From the NCBI GenBank assembly GCA_030622135.1, contig JAUXGL010000020.1:1-35327 (forward strand): 35,327 bases of DNA. Reading direction: 5' to 3'. The DNA comes from Deltaproteobacteria bacterium (lineage in GTDB: Bacteria > Myxococcota > B64-G9). The notes under the pieces were generated by a model. That model worked only from the letters and a program-made list of their open reading frames with translations, was not told where the DNA came from and made no database searches. Positions 7,286-15,581 of the stretch are shown here, piece after piece; position 1 is the first letter of the stretch, and each line of letters begins with the position of its first letter. The position numbers and the translations under genes were made by a program.

Positions 7286-7705
7286 TCACACTAAAAAACC
7301 CTCTTTGATTGCCGCCCGCTCCTGTCTGTCATCGAAGGTCAAAAAGGTCGGCGGCGTACCCGTCAGGAAGCCCAGTTCCAGAGCGCTGGCCAGATGGATG
7401 GCGTCGAATCCTCGCAACGAGTGTTTTTCCGCCAGGTGTCCGGCCTCTCGGGCCACGTGTTCATACAACTCGACCACGACATAAGTCTCCAGGTCGCGGT
7501 CGAGCGCGGATACCGCCTTCTTCAGCCCGGCGGCGGTCAAAGCACCCTCCCGCTGGCGGCGGGCAAGCGCGGAGCGCGCCTCGGGGTACGCCACCCGGGA
7601 GGTAGCCACCCTCTCCGCCGCCTTCAACCGTTTCCGAACGTCAGACGAACCCGCCTCCGCGACGTACAGTTTCACCAGGGCGCTGGTATCCAGGTAGAGA
7701 ATCAT
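7286..7705 (-). CDS. PIN-domain ribonuclease toxin (VapC-like)
   Basis: This is a 139-residue PIN-domain protein. The acidic active-site residues are visible: Asp in MILYLDTSALVKLY at the N-terminus, Glu in AYPEARSALARR, Asp in GFDAIHLASALELG, and Asp near the end in FLTFDDRQERAA. VapC-type PIN toxins are Mg-dependent RNases acting on tRNA or rRNA. The start at 7705 is preferred to an upstream in-frame start because GGAGG lies 7 bp before it. Its ATG overlaps the last 4 bp of the Phd/YefM-type antitoxin gene, the normal coupled arrangement. Confidence 0.88.
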   Translation of the reverse strand: MILYLDTSALVKLYVAEAGSSDVRKRLKAAERVATSRVAYPEARSALARRQREGALTAAGLKKAVSALDRDLETYVVVELYEHVAREAGHLAEKHSLRGFDAIHLASALELGFLTGTPPTFLTFDDRQERAAIKEGFLV

Positions 7706-7974
7706 CGCCGGTCCTCCAGGACGGCATCGGAAACCGAAGGTCCGCGCACCCTGGGTGGCTGCCGGCATCCGGCCGGCTTACCCCCGGACCACGCCAGCCG
7801 GCCGGCCGCGGCGAGCCGATCGAGAATCTCCGTGCTCTCACTGGAAGCAGCGGGCACAATCACGGCGATGGTCCGGTCACGATCCTTTATGGTCACCGTC
7901 TCCCCGTTTTTCACCCGGCGCAGAATGGCGCTGAGCTTGTTCTTCAACTCCCGAATCCCAACAGGATCTCCCAT
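7702..7974 (-). CDS. Phd/YefM-family antitoxin
   Basis: This is a 90-residue protein. The N-terminus (GIRELKNKLSAILRRVKNGETVTIKDRDR then AVIVP) is the typical Phd/YefM fold that binds DNA as a dimer. The C-terminal part (VSDAVLEDRR) is the usual toxin-wrapping tail of PIN-linked members. A strong GGAGGGA ribosome site lies about 8 bp before ATG 7974. The promoter upstream is covered by a perfect 29-bp palindrome (7996-8024), fitting autoregulation with the PIN toxin as co-repressor. Confidence 0.87.
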   Translation of the reverse strand: MGDPVGIRELKNKLSAILRRVKNGETVTIKDRDRTIAVIVPAASSESTEILDRLAAAGRLAWSGGKPAGCRQPPRVRGPSVSDAVLEDRR

Positions 7975-7995
7975 GTGATTCTCCCTCCAATGTAA

Positions 7996-8024
7996 GTAGC
8001 TACATTATACCATAATGTAGCTAC
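7996..8024. promoter_or_regulatory. Perfect palindromic operator over the Phd/PIN promoter
   Basis: Two 13-bp arms, GTAGCTACATTAT and its exact reverse complement, are separated by ACC. On the minus strand this region supplies a consensus -10 TATAAT (8004-8009) with TTGAAT (8026-8031) as -35 at 16-bp spacing, about 30 bp before the antitoxin start. The arms contain GTAGCTAC, itself a palindrome, giving two nested symmetric half-sites. It is the likely binding site of the antitoxin or toxin-antitoxin complex. Confidence 0.75.
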
Positions 8025-8140
8025 AATTCAAACCATGAAATCGTTGCTGCCCGCACGAGTCGGAACCCAACGGTAGCCGATCTCCCAGACCTTCCTTCTC
8101 GTTTTCCGTGAAGGGTGGGTCGGGTTTGGTGATCATGGCT

Positions 8141-8962
8141 TCAAATCAGCTCCATTTGCGTCTGATGGGGAATCGGGAACACCCCGATGATCACCCAGGG
8201 GTTAGGGGCAACAAAGTGGAACTGCTGGGTGGTCCCCAGAAAGAAATGGAGATCTTTCTGGCAAAACTGCCCGCTGTACTTTTCCTTCACCTTCTCCAGA
8301 GCAGCTTGCTCATTTCCGTCGCAGCTTTTCAGGCAGTTCCAATAGAGGGCCCCCGTCTCCCAATCGAGAATCTGCAACTCACTTGCCCGGCCCTCGTCGT
8401 CCTCGAATTGGTAGGAGAAGCTGTACGGGAGCTTGGGGATCACTTTGAAAGTCTGACGCCATGCCTCATCTGCAAACAACTCGTTCTGTTGGGTTTGATT
8501 GCGCATCTGTTCAACCTTGGATGGATCCCACTCCCTCTCCTCCTCCTCCCAGATGAAACCCTTGATCTTGGTCGGGTGGAACACGGCCAGGGACAATGTG
8601 TTGTCCTTGGCGGCGTCGATCAGCGTCTGAAGCCGGGTGTAGACTTTCGCTGTATCCAGTATTATGCGCCGTCGTTCGCGCCAGGTGGCCCTGGTGTCGA
8701 GGTGCGACACCGTCTGGATCTGCTTGGGGTCAATGGGGTGGTAGGTCTCAGGGCGTGGATCTGAGTGGCTCTTGCGCAGGTCGCACTCGATCCAGTCGTA
8801 CTTCTTGTACTGTTCTTCCTCCCCCAACCGCCTGAAGGGGACAGGATAGATGCAGACCCAACTGCCATCCTCACGAACACCTGCCGTGCAGACCGTCTCC
8901 CCGTACTTCCGCGAAAGGGTTGGATACGTCTTGACGGTAATGAGGATCCGCTCGCGCGTCAT
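8141..8962 (-). CDS. Uncharacterised protein, partner of the Panacea-like/DUF488 gene
   Basis: This is a 273-residue soluble protein of unknown function. The N-terminal 75 residues look strongly conserved: ILITVKTYPTLSRKYGETVC, then AGVREDGSWVCIYPVPFRRL, then KKYDWIECDL. I recall this signature from uncharacterised proteins but cannot name a Pfam family. The middle is charged and helical (EEEEREWDPSKVEQMRNQTQQ). The C-terminal third has a beta-rich appearance and ends in VIIGVFPIP. No membrane segment or signal peptide is seen. ATG 8962 follows AGGAGGGGG and lies 10 bp after the stop of the DUF488 gene, so the two form an operon. A nucleic-acid role is only a guess from the partner. Confidence 0.75.
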   Translation of the reverse strand: MTRERILITVKTYPTLSRKYGETVCTAGVREDGSWVCIYPVPFRRLGEEEQYKKYDWIECDLRKSHSDPRPETYHPIDPKQIQTVSHLDTRATWRERRRIILDTAKVYTRLQTLIDAAKDNTLSLAVFHPTKIKGFIWEEEEREWDPSKVEQMRNQTQQNELFADEAWRQTFKVIPKLPYSFSYQFEDDEGRASELQILDWETGALYWNCLKSCDGNEQAALEKVKEKYSGQFCQKDLHFFLGTTQQFHFVAPNPWVIIGVFPIPHQTQMELI

Positions 8963-8972
8963 ACACCCCCTC

Positions 8973-9869
8973 CTACAGATGCTCGGTTTTTTGCTCCTTG
9001 CCGAGGTTGGTCTCCACGGCCACGGCCACTCGTTGGCGGTGGCACTGGCGAGGATTCAGCTCATAGCAGGTCAGGGCCACTCGCTCGCGGCCCCTGGTGA
9101 CCCACTGATTGATTTTCTCGGTCGCTCCGGTCTGGTGCCGCAGGGTCTCCACTTCGTAGGCGGCAAACAGCCGGTCGTAGTCATCTTGGCTCCTGAGGTT
9201 TTTGCGTTTGGCGGATGCAATCCCAAGTTCCGGAAGATGTTCGTATCGAATGCCCACGTTTTGACAGGCATTGCTCAGCGTCTTCTTCGAAAAGCCATAC
9301 TTCCGGCTCAGTGCATTACGCCGCACATCACACAGCACCGTCACACCAGCCTTGAGCAACTGGTTCAGATAGGATTCCAGGTTCTTCCCCTCGTAACCAA
9401 TGGTCAAGAGCCCCGGTCGCCGGATCACTGGGCGTGCCTCTTCGATTCGTTCTCGGTCTGCGTCGTCCTTCACCACCTCGTCCACGATCTCGCTCCTGGT
9501 GGCGAAGTAGGGGTAGTGCCGGTAGACCTCTCCGATCAACGCATTACCTCGAATGGAACCATACCGTTGCCGGAATAGATCCAAAGCCGCCCTGGCTCGT
9601 GGGCTCTGACGGGCGACATCGCTGCCCTCTTCCGTTAGTTTCCAAGCATTGGGGTCGTCTGACAAGTAACCCTTGTCAATGAGCTTGCGCTTGTCAGCGT
9701 AGGACGTGAACGAGAAACAGCCGCGCTTGTACGGCACAAAATCGTAAGTGGCAGTGTTCTCGAACTCCTTGGTGTACAGGAACAGCAACTTCTGGAAGTC
9801 CGTCGCCCCGATCTGGCCACCCATGGTATCCAGCATAGAAATCAGCAGCTTTTGGCGTTCATACAGCAT
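8973..9869 (-). CDS. Panacea-like / DUF488 fusion protein
   Basis: This is a protein of about 298 residues with two parts. The N-terminal 140 residues contain FQKLLFLYTKEF, PYKRGCFSF and DKRKLIDKGYL, resembling the Panacea/SocA-like (DUF4065) domain that occurs in antitoxins and chaperone-like adaptors. The C-terminal half is DUF488: LLTIGYEGKNLESYLNQLL, LCDVRRNALSRKYGFSKK, YEHLPELGI and the hallmark CYELNPRQCHR. DUF488 has no settled biochemical function; conserved Cys and His suggest metal or nucleic-acid binding. ATG 9869 is used here; a TTG 12 codons upstream (9905) is also possible, and neither has a strong ribosome site. It is followed after 10 bp by the partner gene. A Phd/PIN pair lies downstream and an IS1595-type remnant upstream. 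Confidence 0.75.
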   Translation of the reverse strand: MLYERQKLLISMLDTMGGQIGATDFQKLLFLYTKEFENTATYDFVPYKRGCFSFTSYADKRKLIDKGYLSDDPNAWKLTEEGSDVARQSPRARAALDLFRQRYGSIRGNALIGEVYRHYPYFATRSEIVDEVVKDDADRERIEEARPVIRRPGLLTIGYEGKNLESYLNQLLKAGVTVLCDVRRNALSRKYGFSKKTLSNACQNVGIRYEHLPELGIASAKRKNLRSQDDYDRLFAAYEVETLRHQTGATEKINQWVTRGRERVALTCYELNPRQCHRQRVAVAVETNLGKEQKTEHL

Positions 9870-10017
9870 TTTCAGTACGTTACCACACGCGCGATCATAC
9901 GGCAATTTCCCCGCTCATGAGCTTAGGCAACAACAGATCTCTGGCTTTGCGAAGCTTCTGGCACTGACTTGCTAGGGCCTCGCCTTGCTTGAACAGCAGT
10001 TCCACGGAATTACCGAA

Positions 10018-10259
10018 GGGGGGTGGACGGTTAGCGCCACCTGGTACAAGATGTAGTGGTGCAAGCTTTGATCGATCCGAGTATGACGCCCCGGCGACTG
10101 GTCGCGGGCGACGATTACCCGCGGACCTACCGCGAGTTCGTGGAGATGTTCCCCAACGCCGCCGTTACTGGCCCTATCACTGAAGCAGATGTTACCCACG
10201 ACTACAAGTGGGACCAGCACAAGATGTAGTGTCCAGTGGCGCTAACCGACTACCCCCTT
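10018..10259 (+). mobile_element. IS1595-family MITE-like remnant with terminal inverted repeats and 8-bp target duplication
   Basis: The ends carry inverted repeats of about 23 bp sharing GGTTAGCGCCAC next to a G-run. The outer TTACCGAA occurs on both sides (10010-10017 and 10260-10267), matching the 8-bp target duplications known for IS1595-family elements. Inside, a 48-codon ORF (10083-10229) begins with DDYPRTYREFVEMFPNA, which resembles the very N-terminus of IS1595 transposases, and then runs into unrelated sequence. The element is therefore an internally deleted, non-autonomous copy. Confidence 0.7.
10083..10229 (+). pseudogene. N-terminal remnant of an IS1595-type transposase
   Basis: The ATG at 10083 opens a 48-residue ORF. 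Residues about 10-27 (DDYPRTYREFVEMFPNA) resemble the conserved start of IS1595 transposases, where a zinc-ribbon segment should follow. That segment and the whole catalytic domain are missing. The remaining residues end at a TAG just inside the right inverted repeat, so an internal deletion is likely. Confidence 0.6.
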
Positions 10260-10320
10260 TTACCGAATTGTTCCATAAGTGTTCTTGGCGGACGAGTAAT
10301 CTCGAAGTTGGCAACCATAT

Positions 10321-10497
10321 CTTTGGTCGCCCTTCCGGGTTTAGTGTGGGTACCTATGACGTGTTGTGTTTTGCCAGTGTACGTTCCACCCCCATCCCCA
10401 CCTCAGCGAAGCAGCACTTCGGAGCGGCCGCCAGCCTTTATGCCACCAGACCACAACATCTTGGGGTCACCCACACTGATCCCGGAAGGACCAAAAG
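10321..10497. repeat. Imperfect inverted repeat of unknown nature
   Basis: Left arm 10321-10354 and the reverse complement of 10465-10497 share CTTT, GGTC, CTTCCGGG, AGTGTGGGT and ACC in order, with small indels. The spacer is about 110 bp. No terminal target duplication was found by eye. It could be a second short transposon remnant or an RNA hairpin. Confidence 0.4.
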
Positions 10498-10545
10498 TTA
10501 AAACCGTTCCCCCACTCGTGCCCCCGACATGGGCTTCATCGCAGG

Positions 10546-10724
10546 CTACGGACTGAACGCAGGCGCGGAACCGGGCCACATAGAAAACGACTCGTTGGGA
10601 ACCGGCACCCAGAACAGAAGCTTCTTTTCAGGCGGTTCAGGCCGCCCGAAGGAGCCCAGCGCCAGGCTCACGCCCGCGACGGCGGCCAGGACGGAAGCCG
10701 CCAGGACAACTTTTGATATGGCGT
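10546..10724 (-). pseudogene. Possible remnant of an exported protein start (no proper start codon)
   Basis: Just after the PilZ-like stop, in another frame, the minus strand encodes KVVLAASVLAAVAGVSLALG, which looks like a signal peptide. About 35 residues containing KKLLFWVPVPNESFSMWPG follow, then a TAG. No ATG, GTG or TTG precedes the hydrophobic stretch in this frame. It may be a truncated or frameshifted gene that once followed the PilZ-like gene, or chance. Confidence 0.25.
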
Positions 10725-11117
10725 TTATCGGGACTGCTTCTTTTTGTCCTGGGAAGATTCGTACAGCCAGCGGGCCAGCAGGCGCTGGTCCTCCAGATCG
10801 ATTTCTTCGAACTGACCCCGGACGGTCTGATCGTCCTGTCTCCGGACGATTCCCGAGGCCTGAATGCTGACGCTGGCGTTGGGCAGTTGGAAGCGGACTT
10901 CCACCTTCGCGCCGGGTGCGAGGCTATTCTCGTACTGGAAGGAGAACCCGTTGTATCCCAGATCCCCGGATCGCTCGACGAAGTGCTGGCTGTCGGGCAA
11001 ACGGATGAACAGGTTGATGGGCTGGCGCGGGGAACCGCGATCATAGTTCCAGAACGGATGGGTCTCCTCCCGCCGGCGGAACAACTTCTTGATTTTATTC
11101 CAGATAGACAAGTCCAA
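10725..11117 (-). CDS. PilZ-like domain protein
   Basis: This is a 130-residue single-domain protein. The RGSPRQPINLFIRL segment matches the RxxxR start of PilZ domains. The GDLGYNGFSF segment stands where D/NxSxxG is expected, and a GIVRRQD...RGQFEEID strand pair and a C-terminal helix (RLLARWLYESS) follow. The second c-di-GMP-binding motif is degenerate, so binding is uncertain. The start is TTG 11117, three bases after the helicase stop, and no better start is visible. It is the last gene of the string binding protein, chemoreceptor, TatC, helicase, PilZ. The tail is Lys/Arg/Gln-rich. Confidence 0.65.
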   Translation of the reverse strand: MDLSIWNKIKKLFRRREETHPFWNYDRGSPRQPINLFIRLPDSQHFVERSGDLGYNGFSFQYENSLAPGAKVEVRFQLPNASVSIQASGIVRRQDDQTVRGQFEEIDLEDQRLLARWLYESSQDKKKQSR

Positions 11118-11120
11118 CGG

Positions 11121-12527
11121 CTACCTTCGATTTTTCCGGACGGGACGGGGCCGGCGTTTCCGCTCCGGCCGATCTCGTTGGGGTTTTTCCCGGGGCCGGT
11201 TGGACGCGGCCCGCTGTTCGTCGTGAACCCGGTCGGCGTGGCAGCGAAGCAGGTAGGCCACGATCTGCTCGGCCTGATCGTGCACTAAAATGGCCCGGGA
11301 CTGGACCAGATAACCGTCGCAGATGGCGACATCGGCCGCTTGGATCAGTTCCTCGAGCTTGGAATCGGTGCGATCTTTTTCCATTTCTTTCGCCGGCGGA
11401 AACCGACGCTCCTCGAATTTGATTCCGAATCGTCGTTCCAAGAGACCCAGCGTGTGCACCCGGCGCCCGGTGATAAGGCTGATGGAAGTGCCCTGCGTGT
11501 CCACCCGACCGGTCCGGCCCACCCGGTGCAGGAACACGGCCGGGTCCTCGGGCAGGCTGTGGTTGATCACGTGGGTCAGGCCGCTGATGTCGATACCCCG
11601 GGCGGCCACGTCGGTGGCAACCAGGAAGCGCAGTTCTCCGGAGCGGATGGCATGCATGACCCGCTCGCGTTCCGACTGGGGAAGCTCCCCCGAGATCATC
11701 TCGGCCTGCAAGCCCTCGCGGGCCATGACCGTCGCCACCAGGGAAGCATCCTTGCGGGTGTTGACGAACACGATGGCGGACTTGGGCTGCTCGACCGCCA
11801 GGACGTGCAGCAGGTAGTGATGCATCGGCAGGTCGTCCCCGATGACGTAGTAGACGTTGTGGATGCCCTCAACCGATAGGACGTCGGCGGAAAGGTCGAT
11901 GCGCACGACATCGGAGGCGTAGCGGTCGATCAGGGCGGCCACGTCGGTCTCCAGGCTGGCCGAGAGAATCACCAGCTGCCGGCAGTTGGTGCAACCGTCC
12001 ATCAGCGCGGAGACGTCCTCGAAGAAACCCATGGAAAGCATCTCGTCGGCTTCGTCCAGCACCACCGCCTGGAAGGAAGCCGGCTTGATAACTTTCCTGC
12101 GCACGAGATCCAGCAACCGCCCGGGCGTCCCCACCACCACGTGCGCGCCCTGCTTGACCTCCTTGATCTGCGCCTGGATGGACGCCCCCCCGTAAACCGC
12201 CGCCACGCGGATCTTGCGGTGCTTTCCGATTCCGGTCAGGTCTTCTGCTATCTGGCCGGCCAGCTCCCGGGTGGGCGCCAGCACCAATAATTGGGGATAT
12301 TTCTCATCGGGATCCAGATTCTGAATCAACGGGATTCCGAATGCGGCGGTCTTTCCGCTGCCGGTCTTCGAGCGCAGGCTGACGTTCTGGCCCTCCAGGA
12401 TGGGCTTCATCGCGGCCTGCTGAACCTCGAGCGGGCGCCGGTAGCCACGATCGGAAAGTCCCAAGATGATGTCCGGCGCGATACCCAGGTCATCGAAGGT
12501 CGGATTGTCATTCGCTGGTGGATTCAT
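11121..12527 (-). CDS. DEAD-box ATP-dependent RNA helicase
   Basis: This is a 468-residue DEAD-box helicase that unwinds RNA duplexes. The Q-motif region has RRPLEVQQAAM with the invariant Gln. Walker A is SKTGSGKT (53-60), then PTRELA, TPGRL, DEAD at 158-161, ILSASL (SAS where SAT is usual), ATDVAARGID and HRVGRTGR. The C-terminal tail is very basic (RDRPERKRRPRPVRKNRR), as in RhlE/DeaD-like proteins, and should bind RNA. The start ATG 12527 overlaps the TatC stop by 4 bp (ATGA). A longer frame reaching into tatC is not credible. The PilZ-like gene follows after 3 bp. Confidence 0.93.
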   Translation of the reverse strand: MNPPANDNPTFDDLGIAPDIILGLSDRGYRRPLEVQQAAMKPILEGQNVSLRSKTGSGKTAAFGIPLIQNLDPDEKYPQLLVLAPTRELAGQIAEDLTGIGKHRKIRVAAVYGGASIQAQIKEVKQGAHVVVGTPGRLLDLVRRKVIKPASFQAVVLDEADEMLSMGFFEDVSALMDGCTNCRQLVILSASLETDVAALIDRYASDVVRIDLSADVLSVEGIHNVYYVIGDDLPMHHYLLHVLAVEQPKSAIVFVNTRKDASLVATVMAREGLQAEMISGELPQSERERVMHAIRSGELRFLVATDVAARGIDISGLTHVINHSLPEDPAVFLHRVGRTGRVDTQGTSISLITGRRVHTLGLLERRFGIKFEERRFPPAKEMEKDRTDSKLEELIQAADVAICDGYLVQSRAILVHDQAEQIVAYLLRCHADRVHDEQRAASNRPREKPQRDRPERKRRPRPVRKNRR

Positions 12528-13267
12528 TCTCTCTCTCGCTTCCTCTTGCGCCAGGCAACCAGGCGAGCAGTGAGCATGCCCAACTCGTAGAGGACGTAGA
12601 TGGGCAGGGCCATGATGGTCTGGTTGATGGCGTCGGGGGTTGGGGTAATGATGGCGGCAATGATGAAGGTGAAGAGCAGGACATATTTTCTGTAGCGGGC
12701 CAGGGTCTTGGGACTGACCAGACCGATCCAGCAGATCAGGAACGTGATGATGGGGGTCTCGAAGACCAGGCCGAAGGCCAGGATGAACATGGAGGCGTTG
12801 GAGAGGTAGGTCTTCAAGGAGAGGATGATGCGGGTATTCTCCATCATGGCGCCCACCGAGAAGACGGCTGCCTTGGGAAGGACGATGAAGTAGCAGAAGG
12901 CTGCTCCGCCGAAGAAGAAGATGGTGGCCAGGAAGATGAAAGGCAGGGCCATGCGGCGCTCGTGGTGGTGCAACCCCGGGGAGATGAACCACCACAGCTG
13001 CCAGAAGACGACGGGGCTGGCGGCGATCAGGCCGCCGATCAGGCCCAGCTTGAGCTTGTAGAAAATCGGTTCGAAGATGCCCAGAAACACCGGTTTTTCG
13101 GAGCCCTTCGGAAGAATGTTCTGGAGAGGCAGGCGCAGGGCCCAGTCCAGGTAGTCCGCGAAGACGACGCCAACGACGAAGAACACCAGGACGGCGATGC
13201 CGGAAACCACCAGCGCCCGGCGCAACTCGCCCAGGTGTTCGGTGAAGGAGAGCTTTTTATCTTCCAT
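12524..13267 (-). CDS. tatC: Sec-independent protein translocase subunit TatC
   Basis: This is a 247-residue polytopic membrane protein with six predicted helices, the usual TatC size. TatC binds twin-arginine signal peptides and with TatA/TatB moves folded proteins across the inner membrane. Conserved residues fall where expected: HLGELRRAL at the N-terminus, FWQLWWFISPGL before HERR with Glu103, and FGLVFETPI with Glu170. The ITPTPDAINQ periplasmic loop with Asp212 follows. The gene starts 1 bp after the chemoreceptor stop and overlaps the helicase start, so it is translated within this string. No tatA or tatB is visible nearby. Confidence 0.95.
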   Translation of the reverse strand: MEDKKLSFTEHLGELRRALVVSGIAVLVFFVVGVVFADYLDWALRLPLQNILPKGSEKPVFLGIFEPIFYKLKLGLIGGLIAASPVVFWQLWWFISPGLHHHERRMALPFIFLATIFFFGGAAFCYFIVLPKAAVFSVGAMMENTRIILSLKTYLSNASMFILAFGLVFETPIITFLICWIGLVSPKTLARYRKYVLLFTFIIAAIITPTPDAINQTIMALPIYVLYELGMLTARLVAWRKRKRERE

Positions 13268-13268
13268 C

Positions 13269-15581
13269 TTAGAGCTTTATGCGTCCCATCTCCGTGCGGA
13301 GCGTCTCGGCCTGCCGGGCCATAAGGTTGACGATCTTCTTCATGTTACCCATGGAGTCGGAGTGGTGCTCGGCAACCTCCTTGATCCTCTCGACCGCCTT
13401 CATAACCTGCTCGGATCCGTGGGCCTGCTCTTTCTGGGCGCGGTTGAGGTGGTGAACCATCTCGGAGATATTCTCCATGGCCTGGATGATCTGCTTGCTG
13501 CCCCGGGCCTGCTCCTGGCTGGAGCCATGCACGTGCTGGGTGATGATCTTCATGCGCTCGGCGGCGTTCATGATCTGTTCGGAGCCCTTGGCCTGCTGGC
13601 TGGTGGCGGACGCGATCTGCTGGACCGTATCGGCGATCCGGGCGATGGCGTCCGTAACCACCTTGGAGCCGCGGGATTGTTCCACCGTGGCCCGGGCGAT
13701 CTCCCGAACCATCTGGGTGGATTTGGTGGAGCTTTCGAGAATCTTGGACAAGGCCTGCTCGGCCTCGGCGGACAGCGCCACGCCCTCGTCGACGTTCTTT
13801 AGGCCCCCTTCCATGGCCTCGCTCACGCTCTTGGTTTCCGTCTGGACGGCGCGGATCAGCTCGGCGATCTCGCTGGTGGAGGTGGCGGTCCGCTCGGCCA
13901 GATCCTTGATCTCGTCGGCTACGACCGCGAACCCCTTGCCGTGCTCCCCCGCCTGGGCGGCGATGATGGCCGCGTTGAGGGCCAGCAGGTTGGTTTGTTC
14001 GGCCACGTCGTCGATCACGTTGAGCACCTGGCCGATGGCCTTGACCTTCTTGCCCAGTGATACCATGGCGGTGTTGGCGGTGCGGGTGGATTCGTCGATG
14101 CGGCCGATGCCCTGGATGGTCTTCTTCACCGCCTCGGAGCCCCGTTCGGCGTCCTGGCGAACCTCCTCGCTGATGGCGGCGGTATCGTTGGCGTTGGTCT
14201 CCACCTGGCCGATGGAGACGTCCATCTCGCGCATGGAGGAGGAGGTCTGCTCGGCGGTGGTGGAGAGATCCTCGACGCTCTTGGCCACTTCCTTTACGGC
14301 CTGGGTCATCTGCTCGATGCTGGTGGTGGTTTGCTCGACGCTGGAGGCCAGCGAGCTGATGTTGTTGGCCACCTCGTCGTTGGTGGCGGCCATCTCCATG
14401 ATGGAGCTGGAGCTTTCCTCGGCGCTGGATGCCAGGATCTCCACGTTCTCGGCCACGCCCTTGAGCGAGATGACCATCTCGGACATGGAGGAGGAGGTTT
14501 CGTCCACCGAGGCCACCTGGTAATCGGCGCCCTGGACGATCTCCTCGGTGCTTTCGGTGATACGCTCCACCGCCTCGCCCAGGTTGTCGGTCACCTGGGA
14601 GATCTTCCGGATGATGTCGTTCAGGTTTTCGGTGATGGTGTTGAGCGCGGACGCCAGCATTCCAATCTCGTCGTTGGATACCTCCGCGATGGACGCGGTA
14701 AGATCTCCCTGGGAGATCCGCTGGGCGGCATCCATCAGGGACAACAAGCGCCGGTAGATCCGATTGGAGGCCAAGAAGATAAACACGGTGAACAACAAAA
14801 CGGCTATGATCAGAACGAAGGTCAGAGTTCGGAACAACCCGCTGCGCTGGGCATCCAGTTGGGCCGTACTCAACCCCAGGCACAAGTAACCCCACCGGGC
14901 CTCTTTTTTCTCGGAAGGCCGCGGGGCTCCGGCCTCCGGTGCCGCTCCCTCCTCCCTGGGGATCTCCCCGCTCGGCTCTGCTCCCATGCCCTCCAGCTCC
15001 CCGAACATCAGCGCTTCGCTCTCGATCTCGTCCATTCCCCCGCCAGCGTCAGCATCGGCGTCGGCTTCCTGGCCCTTGTCACCAGCGGCCGTTTCTTCCC
15101 CCCCGAACATCGTGCCGGCATGGATCTCCTCGGTGAAACCGAGGAAGTCATCCCTGACGATGGTCTGGCCGGGTTGGGACAAGTGGATGTCCACCAGACT
15201 TTCGATGTCCATCGGCTTGCCCGGCTCGCGGAACCGGTTGGTGAAGAGAACGAATGGCCGGCCTCCAATGCCCTCCTCTCCCGGTTTGGCCTGCTTGAGA
15301 ACCAGGACGTATACGATTTCTTCGTTGTCCTTCAGCTTCTCCTTCAACCGCTTGATATGGGCGTCCTCCTGCTCGTACAGGAGCTCCACCCTGCTCTCGG
15401 CGCTCAGGCTATGGGTAAGCTCCTGGCCGCGGATCTCCAGGGAGCTCTGGAGCTGATCGGCCACCTGGAAGTACACGACCAAACCCACAACGACCATGAT
15501 GGCTATCAGCACCGCGTTCATCGCGAGGATGATTTTGGTCCTCAGGTCGAATCTCTGAAAAGTAAACAGTTGCGTTTCCAT
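13269..15581 (-). CDS. Methyl-accepting chemotaxis protein (transmembrane)
   Basis: This is a 770-residue chemoreceptor. It has a short cytosolic start, a first membrane helix (about 17-40), an extracytoplasmic sensor domain, and a second helix ([17 protein letters not shown]). A HAMP domain and a long coiled-coil signalling domain follow. The hairpin tip reads [31 protein letters not shown], the CheA/CheW-binding signature. The sensor contains an acidic low-complexity insert (about 160-225, rich in Glu, Ala, Gly and Met), unusual for a ligand domain. There is no C-terminal CheR-binding pentapeptide. ATG 15581 is preferred over GTG 15587 because GGGGTGG precedes it. It lies 18 bp after a periplasmic binding protein gene, which may be its ligand-delivery partner. 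Confidence 0.93.
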   Translation of the reverse strand: METQLFTFQRFDLRTKIILAMNAVLIAIMVVVGLVVYFQVADQLQSSLEIRGQELTHSLSAESRVELLYEQEDAHIKRLKEKLKDNEEIVYVLVLKQAKPGEEGIGGRPFVLFTNRFREPGKPMDIESLVDIHLSQPGQTIVRDDFLGFTEEIHAGTMFGGEETAAGDKGQEADADADAGGGMDEIESEALMFGELEGMGAEPSGEIPREEGAAPEAGAPRPSEKKEARWGYLCLGLSTAQLDAQRSGLFRTLTFVLIIAVLLFTVFIFLASNRIYRRLLSLMDAAQRISQGDLTASIAEVSNDEIGMLASALNTITENLNDIIRKISQVTDNLGEAVERITESTEEIVQGADYQVASVDETSSSMSEMVISLKGVAENVEILASSAEESSSSIMEMAATNDEVANNISSLASSVEQTTTSIEQMTQAVKEVAKSVEDLSTTAEQTSSSMREMDVSIGQVETNANDTAAISEEVRQDAERGSEAVKKTIQGIGRIDESTRTANTAMVSLGKKVKAIGQVLNVIDDVAEQTNLLALNAAIIAAQAGEHGKGFAVVADEIKDLAERTATSTSEIAELIRAVQTETKSVSEAMEGGLKNVDEGVALSAEAEQALSKILESSTKSTQMVREIARATVEQSRGSKVVTDAIARIADTVQQIASATSQQAKGSEQIMNAAERMKIITQHVHGSSQEQARGSKQIIQAMENISEMVHHLNRAQKEQAHGSEQVMKAVERIKEVAEHHSDSMGNMKKIVNLMARQAETLRTEMGRIKL

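Larger units (their letters stand above)
9906..10724. other. Gene-poor region with transposon remnant and inverted repeats
   Basis: About 0.8 kb lies between the DUF488 gene and the PilZ-like gene without an intact gene. It contains an IS1595-type remnant (10018-10259), an unexplained imperfect inverted repeat with 34-bp arms (10321-10497), and a signal-peptide-like ORF without a proper start (10546-10724, minus). The ORFs predicted across the inverted repeat show no recognisable protein features. Confidence 0.5.

Noticed and set aside
10208..10556. Two overlapping plus-strand ORFs after the IS1595-type remnant
   Set aside because: They run out of the transposon end across the inverted repeat, have Pro/Ser/Thr-rich sequence, and no ribosome site or domain.
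12528..12995. N-terminal extension of the helicase frame into tatC
   Set aside because: The extension is a His/Leu/Pro-rich shadow of tatC. ATG 12527, overlapping the tatC stop, is the natural start.
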